Positions 37,442 to 46,350 of a DNA stretch of 64,000 nucleotides are shown here, piece by piece (position 1 is the stretch's first letter; each line of letters opens with the position of its first letter). Under the pieces are notes generated by a model that was given only the letters and a program-made list of their open reading frames with translations, ran no database searches and had not been told where the DNA came from. A program made the translations under genes and the position numbers. The stretch lies in NCBI RefSeq assembly GCF_000517125.1, contig NZ_KI912156.1, positions 581,756-645,755 on the forward strand, read 5' to 3'. This DNA is from Arthrobacter sp. MA-N2. Lineage in GTDB: Bacteria > Actinomycetota > Actinomycetes > Actinomycetales > Micrococcaceae.

Positions 37442-37594
37442 GTGGTCTTCCTTCGTTGACTCCGTCGGCCGGGCCCGCAACTCTGCGCGTCCTTCGAGAG
37501 GGGAGTGGATGAACTAAGCATCAAAAGTGACTAAGAACTCAAGTGTGAGATTAATCTCAACATTAAGCAAGAGGCAATCTTCCCGCGCAAGAGA

Positions 37595-37623
37595 AAACCC
37601 CGCACCTTGAGGTGCGGGGTTGC
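37595..37623 (-). terminator. terminator after the TetR gene
   Basis: AACCCCGCACCT pairs with AGGTGCGGGGTT around a TG-containing 2-nt centre. On the minus strand it is followed by TTCTCTTGC. It lies between the TetR stop and the transporter start. Confidence 0.8.
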
Positions 37624-37639
37624 AATCTTTCGCTTGAAT

Positions 37640-38293
37640 CTACACTTCCGGCAGCGGAGGAAGAGGCCGCGATGCGATCTCCTGGGCCTCGGCAGACGGG
37701 ACGCCCACCATGCAGAGCATGGTCTGCGCAAAAAGTTCATCGGCGTGCACCTCCGTCTTGGAGGACAGGACCAGGTGCAGGGTCGCCAAGAGCGCGCCGA
37801 ACGTACACGATGTTGCAACATCTATATCGGGAATCGTGAACCGGCCGGAATCGATCCCCTTGCGGAGGTCGCGGGCAGCGCGGGGCCCCAGGATCTCGAT
37901 CAGTTGGGGATGCGCGACGCCAAGGCGGACAACGAACCAGCCCCAAAGGGGGTCCGTGATGGCCTTCAAGACGACATGGCGCAGCGAGAAGGAATAGATC
38001 TCGGCAGCGTCCTCCATCTCGGCCGTTAACGCGTCCATCGACTGGCCGAGGGACTCGACGGAGGCCTCGGCGACCGCTTCGACGATCTCGTCGCGGGATT
38101 GGAAATAGTTGTAGAAGGTGCCCGCGCCGAGGTCTGCGGCCTCGGTTATTTCCGAGAGCCCTACAGCGTCCACACCCCTTTCAGCCATCAGCGTCCGCGC
38201 TGCGTCGATCAGCCTGGCGCGGGTCTGCTCGCGCCGGCGCTGCTGGCGTCCGCCGGGCACGGCGGTGGGAGAAAGTGAATCCTGGGAGGCCAT
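37640..38293 (-). CDS. TetR-family regulator of the hydroxyquinol operon
   Basis: A 217-aa repressor-type protein. The helix-turn-helix domain at residues 20-68 contains RARLIDAARTLMAERGVDAVGLSEITEAADLGAGTFYNYFQSRDEIV, a typical TetR pattern. A C-terminal ligand-binding domain follows. It is divergent from the FAD hydroxylase, with an inverted repeat in the 141-bp gap that fits as operator. The start at MASQDSLSPT (38293) is taken because the long upstream frame runs through the divergent gene. The inducer is probably an aromatic substrate of the operon (inference). Confidence 0.9.
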   Translation of the reverse strand: MASQDSLSPTAVPGGRQQRRREQTRARLIDAARTLMAERGVDAVGLSEITEAADLGAGTFYNYFQSRDEIVEAVAEASVESLGQSMDALTAEMEDAAEIYSFSLRHVVLKAITDPLWGWFVVRLGVAHPQLIEILGPRAARDLRKGIDSGRFTIPDIDVATSCTFGALLATLHLVLSSKTEVHADELFAQTMLCMVGVPSAEAQEIASRPLPPLPEV

Positions 38294-38374
38294 TTGAAAA
38301 CCGTACGCCAGTAGCGGCGGCAATGCACAGGTCGCACCCCTCGAAGAGAAAACTGAGGACTTGCTCATTTTTGA

Positions 38375-38390
38375 GATAGATGTCACTATC
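38375..38390. promoter_or_regulatory. inverted repeat, candidate TetR operator
   Basis: GATAGATGTCACTATC is a GATAG-N6-CTATC palindrome located between the divergent TetR and hydroxylase genes, 44 bp upstream of the hydroxylase ATG. It is embedded in an AT-rich stretch that would carry the promoter. Confidence 0.55.
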
Positions 38391-38434
38391 GATATATGAG
38401 CTATGACGTGGATCACTTCAATGAGGAAACGCAG

Positions 38435-40102
38435 ATGACCCCCACAGATTCCCGGCCCCCGGCCGCAGCAGCAACCCATACCGCATCGGACCGCACCCAC
38501 GGCGGAACGTTTGATGCCGACGTCGCAGTCGTCGGAGGCGGCCCGGTAGGCACACTGCTCGCAGTCCTGCTCGGTCAACAGGGTCACCGCGTGACCATCG
38601 TCGAAAAGTGGCCGGAATTCTACGCCCAGCCCCGCGCCGTCACTTTCGACCATGAAATTGCACGGATCCTTTCCAGCCTGGGCATCGACTCGGAAAACGA
38701 TCCCGCCATCGGCGTGCACGATGACATCTACTACTGGAAGAACGCCGCAGGGCAAACCCTGCTGGAGGTCGACTGGGCAAGCATGGCCGCGTCCGGCTGG
38801 CGCACCCGGTACTGGTTCTCCCAGCCGGACCTCGAAAAACGCCTGCGCGGCATCGCCGCCGCACTGCCAACCGTCCAGTTCCGCCAAGGCTGGGAAGCCA
38901 CGAGCCTGGAACAGAGCGAGGCCGGCATCCTGATCCGCGGAACCGCCCGAACGGCAGACGGAACCACTGCCGAGCAGCAACTGAGCGCCCGCTACGTGGT
39001 GGGAGCGGACGGAGCCAACAGCTTCGTCCGGAAAGCCCTCGGTCTGGACTCCGATGACCACGGATTCTTCTTCGACTGGCTGATCCTGGACATGATCCCC
39101 AAAAAGCCGATGCACTTCTCGCCGTCCGCGTGGCAGCTGTGCGATCCCGCACGCCCGACGACGATCGTTCCGGGAGGTCCCGGACGCCGCCGCTGGGAGT
39201 TCATGGTCCTGCCCGGCGAATCCCCGGAGGAACTGAGCTCCCCTGAATCCGCGTGGCGCCTGCTGGAACCGTGGAACGTCACCCCGGACGACGCCGAGCT
39301 GGAACGTTCAGCGGTCTACCGTTTCCAAGCCCGCTGCGCCGAAACCTGGCGCGCCGGGCGCGGACTGATCGCCGGGGACGCCGCCCACCTCATGCCGCCC
39401 TTCGCCGGCGAGGGAATGTGCGCCGGCCTGCGCGATTCCGTTGCACTCGCCTGGCGCCTGGACCTCATCCTCAACGGGAAAGCAGGCGACGCCCTCTTGG
39501 ACTCCTACGGCGAAGAACGCAAGGTACACGTCCGGCACTACATCGACTTCTCGATGGACCTGGGCAAGATCATCTGCATCGCCGATCCGGCAGAAGCAGC
39601 CGAGCGGGACCGCCGGATGATCGCCGAACACGCGGTGTCCAACGGAGTCCCGGTGGATACCGACATCGCCTCTCTCGGGCCCGGCCTCTGGCGCCAAGGA
39701 TCCGCCCACGCCGGCGAACTCTCAGTCCAGGGCGTCGTGGAAGCCAACGGCCGCCGCGGACGCTTTGACGACGTCGTCGGCCGCGGCTGGACCGTGGTGG
39801 GCCGCGGGATGACCGGGGTGGACATGCTCACCTCCCGTCAAGCGCAGCGGCTGGAGTCCCTCGGCGGACGATGCGTCAGCATCGGCGCCCCGGGAACGGA
39901 CTGCGACGTCGCCGACGTCGACGGCACCTACACAAAGTGGTTCGATGACCTGGACATCAACTTTGTGATCGTCCGTCCGGACTTCTACGTCGCAGCCACC
40001 GCCTCCGACGCCGCCGCACTTCGGGAATCCCTCGACGCCATGTTTGACGGCCTGCGCGCGGGCACGTTCGAACTGCACCCCCACCTAGCCACCACGAAGT
40101 GA
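38435..40102 (+). CDS. FAD-dependent aromatic hydroxylase (resorcinol or MhpA type)
   Basis: A 555-aa group A flavoprotein monooxygenase. The FAD-binding GxGxxG is VAVVGGGPVGTLLAVLLGQQGH. The DG motif is RYVVGADGANSFVRK, and the second FAD motif is GLIAGDAAHLMPPFAGEGMCAGLRD. A C-terminal thioredoxin-like domain ends VIVRPDFYVAA. It hydroxylates a phenolic ring using NAD(P)H and O2. Followed by maleylacetate reductase and hydroxyquinol dioxygenase, its likely product is hydroxyquinol, for example from resorcinol (inference). ATG at 38435 has GAGGA 7 bp upstream. An in-frame ATG at 38396 is possible. Confidence 0.88.
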   Translation: MTPTDSRPPAAAATHTASDRTHGGTFDADVAVVGGGPVGTLLAVLLGQQGHRVTIVEKWPEFYAQPRAVTFDHEIARILSSLGIDSENDPAIGVHDDIYYWKNAAGQTLLEVDWASMAASGWRTRYWFSQPDLEKRLRGIAAALPTVQFRQGWEATSLEQSEAGILIRGTARTADGTTAEQQLSARYVVGADGANSFVRKALGLDSDDHGFFFDWLILDMIPKKPMHFSPSAWQLCDPARPTTIVPGGPGRRRWEFMVLPGESPEELSSPESAWRLLEPWNVTPDDAELERSAVYRFQARCAETWRAGRGLIAGDAAHLMPPFAGEGMCAGLRDSVALAWRLDLILNGKAGDALLDSYGEERKVHVRHYIDFSMDLGKIICIADPAEAAERDRRMIAEHAVSNGVPVDTDIASLGPGLWRQGSAHAGELSVQGVVEANGRRGRFDDVVGRGWTVVGRGMTGVDMLTSRQAQRLESLGGRCVSIGAPGTDCDVADVDGTYTKWFDDLDINFVIVRPDFYVAATASDAAALRESLDAMFDGLRAGTFELHPHLATTK

Positions 40103-40116
40103 AGGAATCCACTGCA

Positions 40117-41193
40117 ATGACTTTGACTTTCGACCATGTAACCCTTGGCCAGCGTGTTCTGTTCGGGACCGGTGCGGCTGCCGTGAACCTGGCCGCGGAA
40201 GTGGCCCGGCTCGGTGCCGGGCGGGTGATGGTGATCGCTTCGGACTTTGAAACCCCGATGGCCCGCACCGTCGCTGCGGGCATCGACGTCGCGCTCTGGC
40301 ACCACGAGGTCGTGATGCACGTCCCGATCGAGGCCGCCGAAAAGGCACGCGCCGCGGCCGTCGACGCCGGCATCGACCTGCTGGTCTGCGTCGGCGGGGG
40401 CTCGACGACGGGCCTGGCCAAAGCCATCGCCCTCACCTCGGGCATCCCGATCATCGCCGTGCCCACCACCTACGCCGGGTCCGAAGCGACCAACGTGTGG
40501 GGCCTGACCGAAGCGTCCCGGAAGAACACCGGGGTGGACGACGCCGTCCTGCCCGTCACGGTCATCTACGACGCGGCCCTGACCCTGTCCCTTCCAGTGG
40601 ACATGTCCGTCGCCTCGGGCCTGAACGGCATGGCCCACTGCATCGACTCGATGTGGGCCCCCCGGGCCGACCCGATCAACGCCGCCCTGGGCGCCGAGGG
40701 CATCCGGGCCCTCAACCGCGGCCTGCCGCTGATCGTCCAGGACCCGACCGGGGCCGAAGGACGCGAGCAGGCCCTCTACGGCGCGTACCTGTCCGCGGTC
40801 GCGTTCGCTTCCGCAGGCTCCGGGCTGCACCACAAGATCTGCCACGTCCTGGGCGGGACCTTCAACCTTCCCCACGCCCAGACCCACGCCACCGTCCTGC
40901 CCTACGTCCTGGCATTCAACGCCCCCGCCGCCCCCGAAGCGGCAGCCCGCATCGCGGCAGCGTTCGGAACCGCCGACGCCCTGACCGGCCTCCAGGAACT
41001 CCGCAAACGCCTGGACGCCCCGAAGGCCCTGTCCGACTACGGCTTCACCGCCGAGGGCATCGCCCAAGCAGTGAACATCGTCCTGCCGGCCGTCCCCGCA
41101 TCCAACCCGCGCCCGGCCACCACCGAAAACCTCACCCGGCTCCTCCAAGCGGCCCTGACCGGGGAAGACCCCCGGGTCCTCCTGGACCTCTGA
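40117..41193 (+). CDS. maleylacetate reductase
   Basis: A 358-aa iron-containing-alcohol-dehydrogenase-fold enzyme that reduces maleylacetate to 3-oxoadipate with NAD(P)H. NAD-binding is by CVGGGSTTGLAKAIAL. PTTYAGSEATNVWGLTE, GLNGMAHCID and HHKICHVLGG are characteristic of maleylacetate reductases, in which one metal ligand is replaced so that metal is often absent. ATG at 40117 has AAGGA 10 bp upstream, and a GTG overlapping the hydroxylase stop would add six codons. It lies second in the operon, directly before the ring-cleavage enzyme. Confidence 0.93.
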   Translation: MTLTFDHVTLGQRVLFGTGAAAVNLAAEVARLGAGRVMVIASDFETPMARTVAAGIDVALWHHEVVMHVPIEAAEKARAAAVDAGIDLLVCVGGGSTTGLAKAIALTSGIPIIAVPTTYAGSEATNVWGLTEASRKNTGVDDAVLPVTVIYDAALTLSLPVDMSVASGLNGMAHCIDSMWAPRADPINAALGAEGIRALNRGLPLIVQDPTGAEGREQALYGAYLSAVAFASAGSGLHHKICHVLGGTFNLPHAQTHATVLPYVLAFNAPAAPEAAARIAAAFGTADALTGLQELRKRLDAPKALSDYGFTAEGIAQAVNIVLPAVPASNPRPATTENLTRLLQAALTGEDPRVLLDL

Positions 41194-41240
41194 GCAACCC
41201 CGGCACACGCCACCACCCCCGGACTCTAAGGAACCCCGCC

Positions 41241-42155
41241 ATGACCACCCACCCCGCACCGACCATCAGCCCCGAACAGACCGCCGTCGAACAAGAACTC
41301 CTCGACACCGTCCTCGCATCCTTCGACAAAACCGAAGACCCCCGCCTGAAACAACTCATGCAGGCCCTCACCCGGCACCTGCACAACTTCCTGCGCGAAG
41401 TGCGCCTCACCGAAGAGGAATGGAACACCGGAATCGAGTTCCTCACCGCCGCCGGGCACATCACCGACGACAAACGCCAGGAATTCGTGCTCCTCTCCGA
41501 CGTCCTGGGCGCCTCCATGCAAACCATCGCCATCAACAACCCTGCCCATACCGGCACCGCCCCCGCCACCGAAGCCACCGTCTTCGGGCCCTTCTTCGTC
41601 CAGGACGCCCCCGAAATCCCGATCGGCGGAGACATCGCCGGCGGCGCCCACGGCCAACCCTGCTGGGTCGAAGGCACCGTCACCGACACCGACGGCAACC
41701 CCCTCCCCGGCGCCCGCATCGAAGTCTGGGAAGCGGACGAAGACGGCTTCTACGACGTCCAATACACCGATGACCGCGTCGCCGGCCGCGCCCACCTCTA
41801 CGCCGACCACGAAGGCAAATACGCGTTCTGGGCACTCACCCCCACCCCGTACCCCATCCCGCACGACGGACCCGTCGGCAAAATGCTCGAAGCCGTCGGC
41901 CGCTCCCCGGTCCGGGCCTCCCACCTGCACTTCATGGTCACCGCCGAAGGCCAACGCACCCTCGTGACCCACATCTTCGTCAAAGGAGACCCGCAAATCG
42001 AAATCGGCGACTCCGTCTTCGGCGTCAAAGACTCCCTCGTCAAACACTTCGACACCCAAGCCCCAGGCACACCCACCCCCGACGGACGGAACCTGAACAA
42101 CCAGACCTGGACCCGCACCCGCTTCGACATCACCCTCGCACCCGCCAAGATCTAA
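41241..42155 (+). CDS. hydroxyquinol 1,2-dioxygenase (intradiol)
   Basis: A 304-aa non-haem Fe(III) intradiol dioxygenase that cleaves hydroxyquinol to maleylacetate. The N-terminal catechol-dioxygenase linker domain (residues 20-100) precedes the catalytic beta-sandwich with GPFFVQDAP, VTDTDGNPLPGARIEVWEADEDGFYDVQY, PTPYPIPHDGPVG and RASHLHF. The last two segments supply the Tyr and His iron ligands. The family length is about 290. AAGGA precedes ATG 41241. The neighbouring maleylacetate reductase argues for hydroxyquinol rather than catechol as substrate. The gene has a marked run of C-ending codons. Confidence 0.92.
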   Translation: MTTHPAPTISPEQTAVEQELLDTVLASFDKTEDPRLKQLMQALTRHLHNFLREVRLTEEEWNTGIEFLTAAGHITDDKRQEFVLLSDVLGASMQTIAINNPAHTGTAPATEATVFGPFFVQDAPEIPIGGDIAGGAHGQPCWVEGTVTDTDGNPLPGARIEVWEADEDGFYDVQYTDDRVAGRAHLYADHEGKYAFWALTPTPYPIPHDGPVGKMLEAVGRSPVRASHLHFMVTAEGQRTLVTHIFVKGDPQIEIGDSVFGVKDSLVKHFDTQAPGTPTPDGRNLNNQTWTRTRFDITLAPAKI

Positions 42156-42164
42156 GCTGGAACC

Positions 42165-42863
42165 TTGACTACCAGCCCAGCCTTGAGCCTGTTCTGCGCC
42201 GTCGCCCTCAAAGGCGCCGTCAAGGACTGCATCCTGCCCGCATTCACCCAAAGCACCGGAATCGCGGTCGACGCCTATTTCGCCCCGAGCCGCGCTTTGG
42301 TCGAGGAGATCACCGCCGGTGCAAAGCCGGATGTGATCATCGGTATCACGGCCCAGCTGACAACCCTGGGTGCAGACGGGACCATCGACGCCGGACCCCT
42401 GACGCCGCTGGCCAAAACCGGTATCGGCATCGCGGCCGCCCCGGACGTCGAGATTCCCGACGTTTCGACCGTCTCTGAACTCACCAAGGCGCTGACGGCA
42501 GCCCGTTCCGTGGCTTACTCACGGAACGGGCCAAGCGGCATCTACTTCGCCCGCCTGCTGCAGGACCTGGGCATCGCCGAAGAAGTCAACGAGAATGCCA
42601 CCATCATCGACCAGGGCTTTACCGCTGCGGCGCTTCTCGATGGCCGTGCCGATCTGGCAATCCAGCAGATGAGCGAACTCATGTTCGTCCCGGAGGCCCA
42701 GATTGCCGGACCGCTACCAGCCGACGTCCAGCAATACACGTCCTTCTCCGCTGCGGTCTCCGCCCGGACAAGGAACAGTCCGGGCTCCGCCTCGCTGCTC
42801 ATGTTCTTGGGTTCAAAGCTGGCGCGCGCTGCTTACCGCGATGCAGGCCTGGAACCAAGCTGA
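42165..42863 (+). CDS. cytosolic periplasmic-binding-protein-fold protein
   Basis: A 232-aa ModA-like type II binding-protein domain. Conserved segments include LFCAVALKGAVKDCILPAF, PDVIIGITAQL and RSVAYSRNGPSGIYFARLL. It has no signal peptide, lipobox or membrane helix, so it should stay in the cytoplasm. The start is TTG at 42165, 9 bp after the dioxygenase stop, and a CTGGA lies just upstream. Similar soluble proteins occur in other aromatic operons, where they might bind the substrate or an intermediate. The role is not established. A misannotated start hiding a signal peptide is unlikely because the frame begins directly with the domain. Confidence 0.72.
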   Translation: MTTSPALSLFCAVALKGAVKDCILPAFTQSTGIAVDAYFAPSRALVEEITAGAKPDVIIGITAQLTTLGADGTIDAGPLTPLAKTGIGIAAAPDVEIPDVSTVSELTKALTAARSVAYSRNGPSGIYFARLLQDLGIAEEVNENATIIDQGFTAAALLDGRADLAIQQMSELMFVPEAQIAGPLPADVQQYTSFSAAVSARTRNSPGSASLLMFLGSKLARAAYRDAGLEPS

Positions 42864-42887
42864 GGCCGCAGTCGCTGTTCGCAAGAG

Positions 42888-44462
42888 CTACGGTGTCTGC
42901 GCCGGAGCGGCGGACGCCAGCAGATGCCCCGGAACGTACGTTGCCAAGGATTCGAGGGCAGCGTCTATCCCGGAGGTCGTCGTGGCGGCGGCAACGTAGC
43001 GGTCCGGCCGGACGATCAAGGTGACATTGCTGCCGGCCAGGGGCGCAAAAGCACCGGTGACATCGGCGATGGTCAGGGTCGTGTCCAAGCCGGACGGTGC
43101 GTTGCCCGTTGTCCGGATCTCAATGCTGGGGCCGGCGGGGAAACGCAGCAGTGCCCAGCCTGTGCCGAGGACCGTGTCCAGCGCGGCGGTTTCCCCGGTG
43201 GAGAGGCGCACGTCGGGTTGGAAGAGTGAGCGGCCAACGAGGGCGGCGGCGGCCTTTGGCAGATCCTTGGCCGGTGCAATGACGCATCCCTCGGTGAAGT
43301 GTGGTTGTTTGAGGAACTTCATGCCCGCGAGCCAGTTTTTGGCTGCCGGGATGATGCCCAGGGCGGTGACGGCGAAGTCCCGGATAGCCGTCAACGCGGG
43401 GTTGACGTTCATGACCACTTTCCCGATCCGGTGCGACAGACGGACCATGTCCGCGGCATGGGGGCGCCGTTCTGTTTGGTAGGTCCCGAGCAGTGCGTCG
43501 GTGCCGGTGCCTTGGATGGTGGCGGCGAGCTTCCAGGCGAGGTTGGCTACGTCGCGGATGCCGGCATTCAGCGCCTGGCCGGCGAAGGGGGGCATCATGT
43601 GGGCGGCGTCGCCGGCGAGAAGCACATGTCCTGCCCGGTAGTTCAGGGCCACTCGCTGGTGGGCAACGTAGACCGCTGAGCGCCGGATGTCTTCGGCGGC
43701 GATTCTCTGGAACGGGGCAATCAGCTCGATGATGGATTCGGGCTCGGTCACTTTCTTCACATCGTCTTCCGGGAGCAACATGAATTCATAGCGGCGCCGG
43801 CCTTTGACGCCCGGGACTATGACGGCCGGACGCGTCCCGTTGCAGTGGAACTCAGAGAATTTCTCCGGTTCTTCGGTGTTGTTTACGGTATCCACGACGA
43901 TCCATTTCTGGACCTGGGTGGAGCCTTCCATCGGGATTCCGAGCTGCGAGCGGACCGGGCTTCGGCCGCCGTCGCATGCCAGCACCCATTTGGCCCTAAC
44001 GGTATGTTTGCCGTGATCATCGATCAGTACGGTGTCGACATGGTCCGGGCTGTCGGTGATCCGGAAGGCCTCGGTGTTGAACCGGACGTCGATGAGGGGG
44101 CGCTGCCGGGCGGCTTCGAGCAGGAGGGACTCCATGACCGGCTGGTCGAACTGTGACTTGCCGGGGTGGCCCAGCCGCGGCCTCGCGGGGCGTGCTTCCG
44201 CCAACAGTTGGCCCCTTCGTCCGTAGTAGCGGGCCCCGGTGTCCAGGAGCACATCCTCGGCAAGCTTGTCCATGACGCCGATCTGCGCCATGACCCGCAG
44301 CGCCTCATCGGTGACGCTGATGGCCCGCGGATCGTCGCTGGTGCCGGGGTTCCGCTCCACGATCACCACCCTCAGACCCTGGTCCGCGAGCAGGTTCGCC
44401 GCGGTCAAGCCGATGGGGCCTGCACCTATCACGAGTACGTCGGTGTCGATGACCTTGTCCAT
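42888..44462 (-). CDS. FAD-dependent aromatic hydroxylase, second pathway (copy 1)
   Basis: A 524-aa flavoprotein monooxygenase. FAD is bound by VLVIGAGPIGLTAANLLADQG, then DDPRAISVTDEALRVM and VLACDGGRSPVRSQLG, and the second motif is VLLAGDAAHMMPPFAGQALNAGIRD. A C-terminal thioredoxin-like domain ends LIVRPDRYVAAATT. It is related to MhpA-type 3-(3-hydroxyphenyl)propionate hydroxylases and to the frameshifted gene at 48181. ATG at 44462 overlaps the stop of the upstream FAH gene (TGATG). It converges on the hydroxyquinol operon with a 24-bp gap. The open frame upstream to 44804 lies inside the FAH gene. Confidence 0.88.
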   Translation of the reverse strand: MDKVIDTDVLVIGAGPIGLTAANLLADQGLRVVIVERNPGTSDDPRAISVTDEALRVMAQIGVMDKLAEDVLLDTGARYYGRRGQLLAEARPARPRLGHPGKSQFDQPVMESLLLEAARQRPLIDVRFNTEAFRITDSPDHVDTVLIDDHGKHTVRAKWVLACDGGRSPVRSQLGIPMEGSTQVQKWIVVDTVNNTEEPEKFSEFHCNGTRPAVIVPGVKGRRRYEFMLLPEDDVKKVTEPESIIELIAPFQRIAAEDIRRSAVYVAHQRVALNYRAGHVLLAGDAAHMMPPFAGQALNAGIRDVANLAWKLAATIQGTGTDALLGTYQTERRPHAADMVRLSHRIGKVVMNVNPALTAIRDFAVTALGIIPAAKNWLAGMKFLKQPHFTEGCVIAPAKDLPKAAAALVGRSLFQPDVRLSTGETAALDTVLGTGWALLRFPAGPSIEIRTTGNAPSGLDTTLTIADVTGAFAPLAGSNVTLIVRPDRYVAAATTTSGIDAALESLATYVPGHLLASAAPAQTP

Positions 44463-45325
44463 CAGGAGGCCAGCTGGACCGTGTTGCTCAGGGTGCCCAG
44501 GCCGGTGATTTCGACCTCGACGAGGTCGCCTTCGGAAAGCAGTCCGGAGGGGACCATGAAACGGCCGACGCCGCCAGGGGTGCCGGTGACGATGACATCG
44601 CCGGGGGAGAGCCTGGTGAAGCCGGTGATGTAGGCGATCAGTTGCGGGATGGTGAAGTAGAGGTCGGCCAGGGAGGCTTTTTGGCGGACGTCGCCGTTGA
44701 CGCGGGTTTCCAGGGTGAGCTTGTCGACGTCGCCCAGGTCCGGGGCGGGAACCAGGTAGGGGCCGAAGCCGCCGGTGGCGGGGAAGTTCTTGCCCGGGGT
44801 CCATTGGGTGGTGGCCAGCTGCCAGTCGCGGACGGAGAAGTCGTTGTAGGCGGCGTAGCCGGCGATGTGGTCGAAGGCGTCTTCTTCGGTGACGTGGAAG
44901 CCTTCTTTGCCGATGACGAGGGCCATTTCGCCTTCGTAGTCGAATTCGTTCGTCGATGCCGGCATTTGTGCCGTTTGCAGGTGGCCCATTTGGGAGTCGG
45001 GGAAGCGGGTGAAGACGGTGGGGGCTTTTTGTTCCTTCTGGTGCGCGGCGTTGCCCGTTTCGTTCTGGTGGCTGCGGTAGTTCACGCCGATGCAGATGAT
45101 TTTGCCCGGATCGGTGATGGCCGGGAGGAATTCGATCCCGGCTTCCGGCCGGGCCGGAGCGGTGCGGAATTCCTCGCCGACGGTCCCGAAGATGCCCTGC
45201 TCGACGGCGGAACGCAGGGTGGAGGCAAGGTTCAGGCCCGTGGGCCCAAGGTCGTATGCGGACCCATCGCTCACGATGCCCCAGGTGGGGTGACCGTCAG
45301 TTGCGGTGAAGCTTGCGTAGTTCAT
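44462..45325 (-). CDS. fumarylacetoacetate hydrolase (FAH) family protein (copy 1)
   Basis: A 287-aa member of the FAH superfamily, which includes hydratases, decarboxylases and C-C hydrolases acting on ring-cleavage products. Metal-binding Glu residues lie in FDYEGEMALVIGK. GYAAYNDFSVRDWQ and SPGDVIVTGTPGGVG are conserved. Upstream neighbours encode an extradiol dioxygenase and downstream a hydroxylase, so it should act on the meta-cleavage product. ATG at 45325 has AAAGG 8 bp before it. The frame is open 13 codons further. A second FAH gene lies at 52239. Confidence 0.88.
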   Translation of the reverse strand: MNYASFTATDGHPTWGIVSDGSAYDLGPTGLNLASTLRSAVEQGIFGTVGEEFRTAPARPEAGIEFLPAITDPGKIICIGVNYRSHQNETGNAAHQKEQKAPTVFTRFPDSQMGHLQTAQMPASTNEFDYEGEMALVIGKEGFHVTEEDAFDHIAGYAAYNDFSVRDWQLATTQWTPGKNFPATGGFGPYLVPAPDLGDVDKLTLETRVNGDVRQKASLADLYFTIPQLIAYITGFTRLSPGDVIVTGTPGGVGRFMVPSGLLSEGDLVEVEITGLGTLSNTVQLAS

Positions 45326-45382
45326 GGTTTTGCCTTTCGTGACGGCCGCCATCGCAGTCGTCATCAGTGTTTAGGGGGTGCT

Positions 45383-46258
45383 TTAGCGGTAAGGATTCGC
45401 CGGCGCGAGTCCATGGGTCCGGAAATCCATGGGGCGATAATTGCTCCACATGTTGTACCAGTTCTCGTCCTCGCCCCAGACCACAGGCGGACGATCGTCG
45501 TCGTAGATCTGCTCAAGGTCTGTGTAGAGCTCGATGACGTTTCCGGACGGTTCCACGAAGTAGGCGGCGATGTTGTGTCCGGCGCCGTGCCGTACCGGCC
45601 CCCAGATCAATTCGCGTCCGAGTTTGTTCAGGCGATCCCCGAGTTTTCCGAGGTCTGCGAGGCTCTGTGTTTGCCAAGCGTGGTGATGCAAGGTCCCTGC
45701 TCCCCGGACCAAGGCGATACCGTGGTGATCTGGATTGCAGCGCATGAAATAGGCAAAATCGTCACCGATAACGTCCGAGAGACGGAAGTCCAGAACCCGC
45801 TGCAGGAATCGCATCATCCCGCCCACATCGCGGGGGTGGAAGTTAAAATGGCCGTAGCGGTCAGGCCCGAAGGACTTCTGGGCTGCTCTGTCCTCTTGCA
45901 TGCCTACGTAGATCTCGAAAACGAAGTCCTCGGGACCGATGAACGAGAAGCCGTCGTCGATCCCCGCACCGCGCGGCTTCTCGCTAATGATCGTGAATCC
46001 CTCACTATCGACGCGTTTGCGGATGGTCTTCAGTGCGTCGCCGTCCCTTGCGACCAGGCCGAAACTGTCGATCCCGTCGACTTCAGACTCCACGTAGACG
46101 AGTTCGTGGTGGACGTCGCTGGCTGCGAGATACACAGCCTCGGAGGTCCTCTCCGTCTCGCGTAGTCCCAGGACTTGGGTTGCGTCGAACACCGATCCGC
46201 TAAGGTCGGTGGTCTGAATGCCGACGTGGCCCATGGCCGTAATTAATCCCCAAGACAT
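45383..46258 (-). CDS. VOC-family extradiol ring-cleavage dioxygenase (copy 1)
   Basis: A 291-aa two-domain vicinal-oxygen-chelate protein. The N-terminal repeat begins MGHVGIQTTDL. The catalytic repeat has GHFNFHPRD (first His), HHHAW (second His region) and VIELYTDLEQ (metal Glu), the 2-His-1-carboxylate pattern of type I extradiol dioxygenases. WGPVRHGAGHNIAAYF is shared with the paralogue at 49828. ATG at 46258 has AGGAGA 6 bp upstream. It probably cleaves a catechol-type product of one of the two FAD hydroxylases in this operon. Confidence 0.85.
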   Translation of the reverse strand: MSWGLITAMGHVGIQTTDLSGSVFDATQVLGLRETERTSEAVYLAASDVHHELVYVESEVDGIDSFGLVARDGDALKTIRKRVDSEGFTIISEKPRGAGIDDGFSFIGPEDFVFEIYVGMQEDRAAQKSFGPDRYGHFNFHPRDVGGMMRFLQRVLDFRLSDVIGDDFAYFMRCNPDHHGIALVRGAGTLHHHAWQTQSLADLGKLGDRLNKLGRELIWGPVRHGAGHNIAAYFVEPSGNVIELYTDLEQIYDDDRPPVVWGEDENWYNMWSNYRPMDFRTHGLAPANPYR

Positions 46259-46350
46259 CCCTGTCTCCTGTTCGTGTTGAAAATTGAGATAGACGTGTTC
46301 CGGCCCGGAAATCATTGCCTGGTGCCGGGACAGCCTCGGTAGAGGCCATC

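Noticed and set aside
39985..42251. Two long Gly-rich minus frames (39985-41259 and 41226-42251)
   Set aside because: They are antisense to maleylacetate reductase and hydroxyquinol dioxygenase. The composition (runs of Gly, Val, Asp, Gly) is typical of shadows of Pro/Thr/Ala-rich frames.
44642..46165. Plus-strand open frame of 507 codons
   Set aside because: It is antisense to the FAH and VOC genes, both with intact motifs and Shine-Dalgarno sequences.
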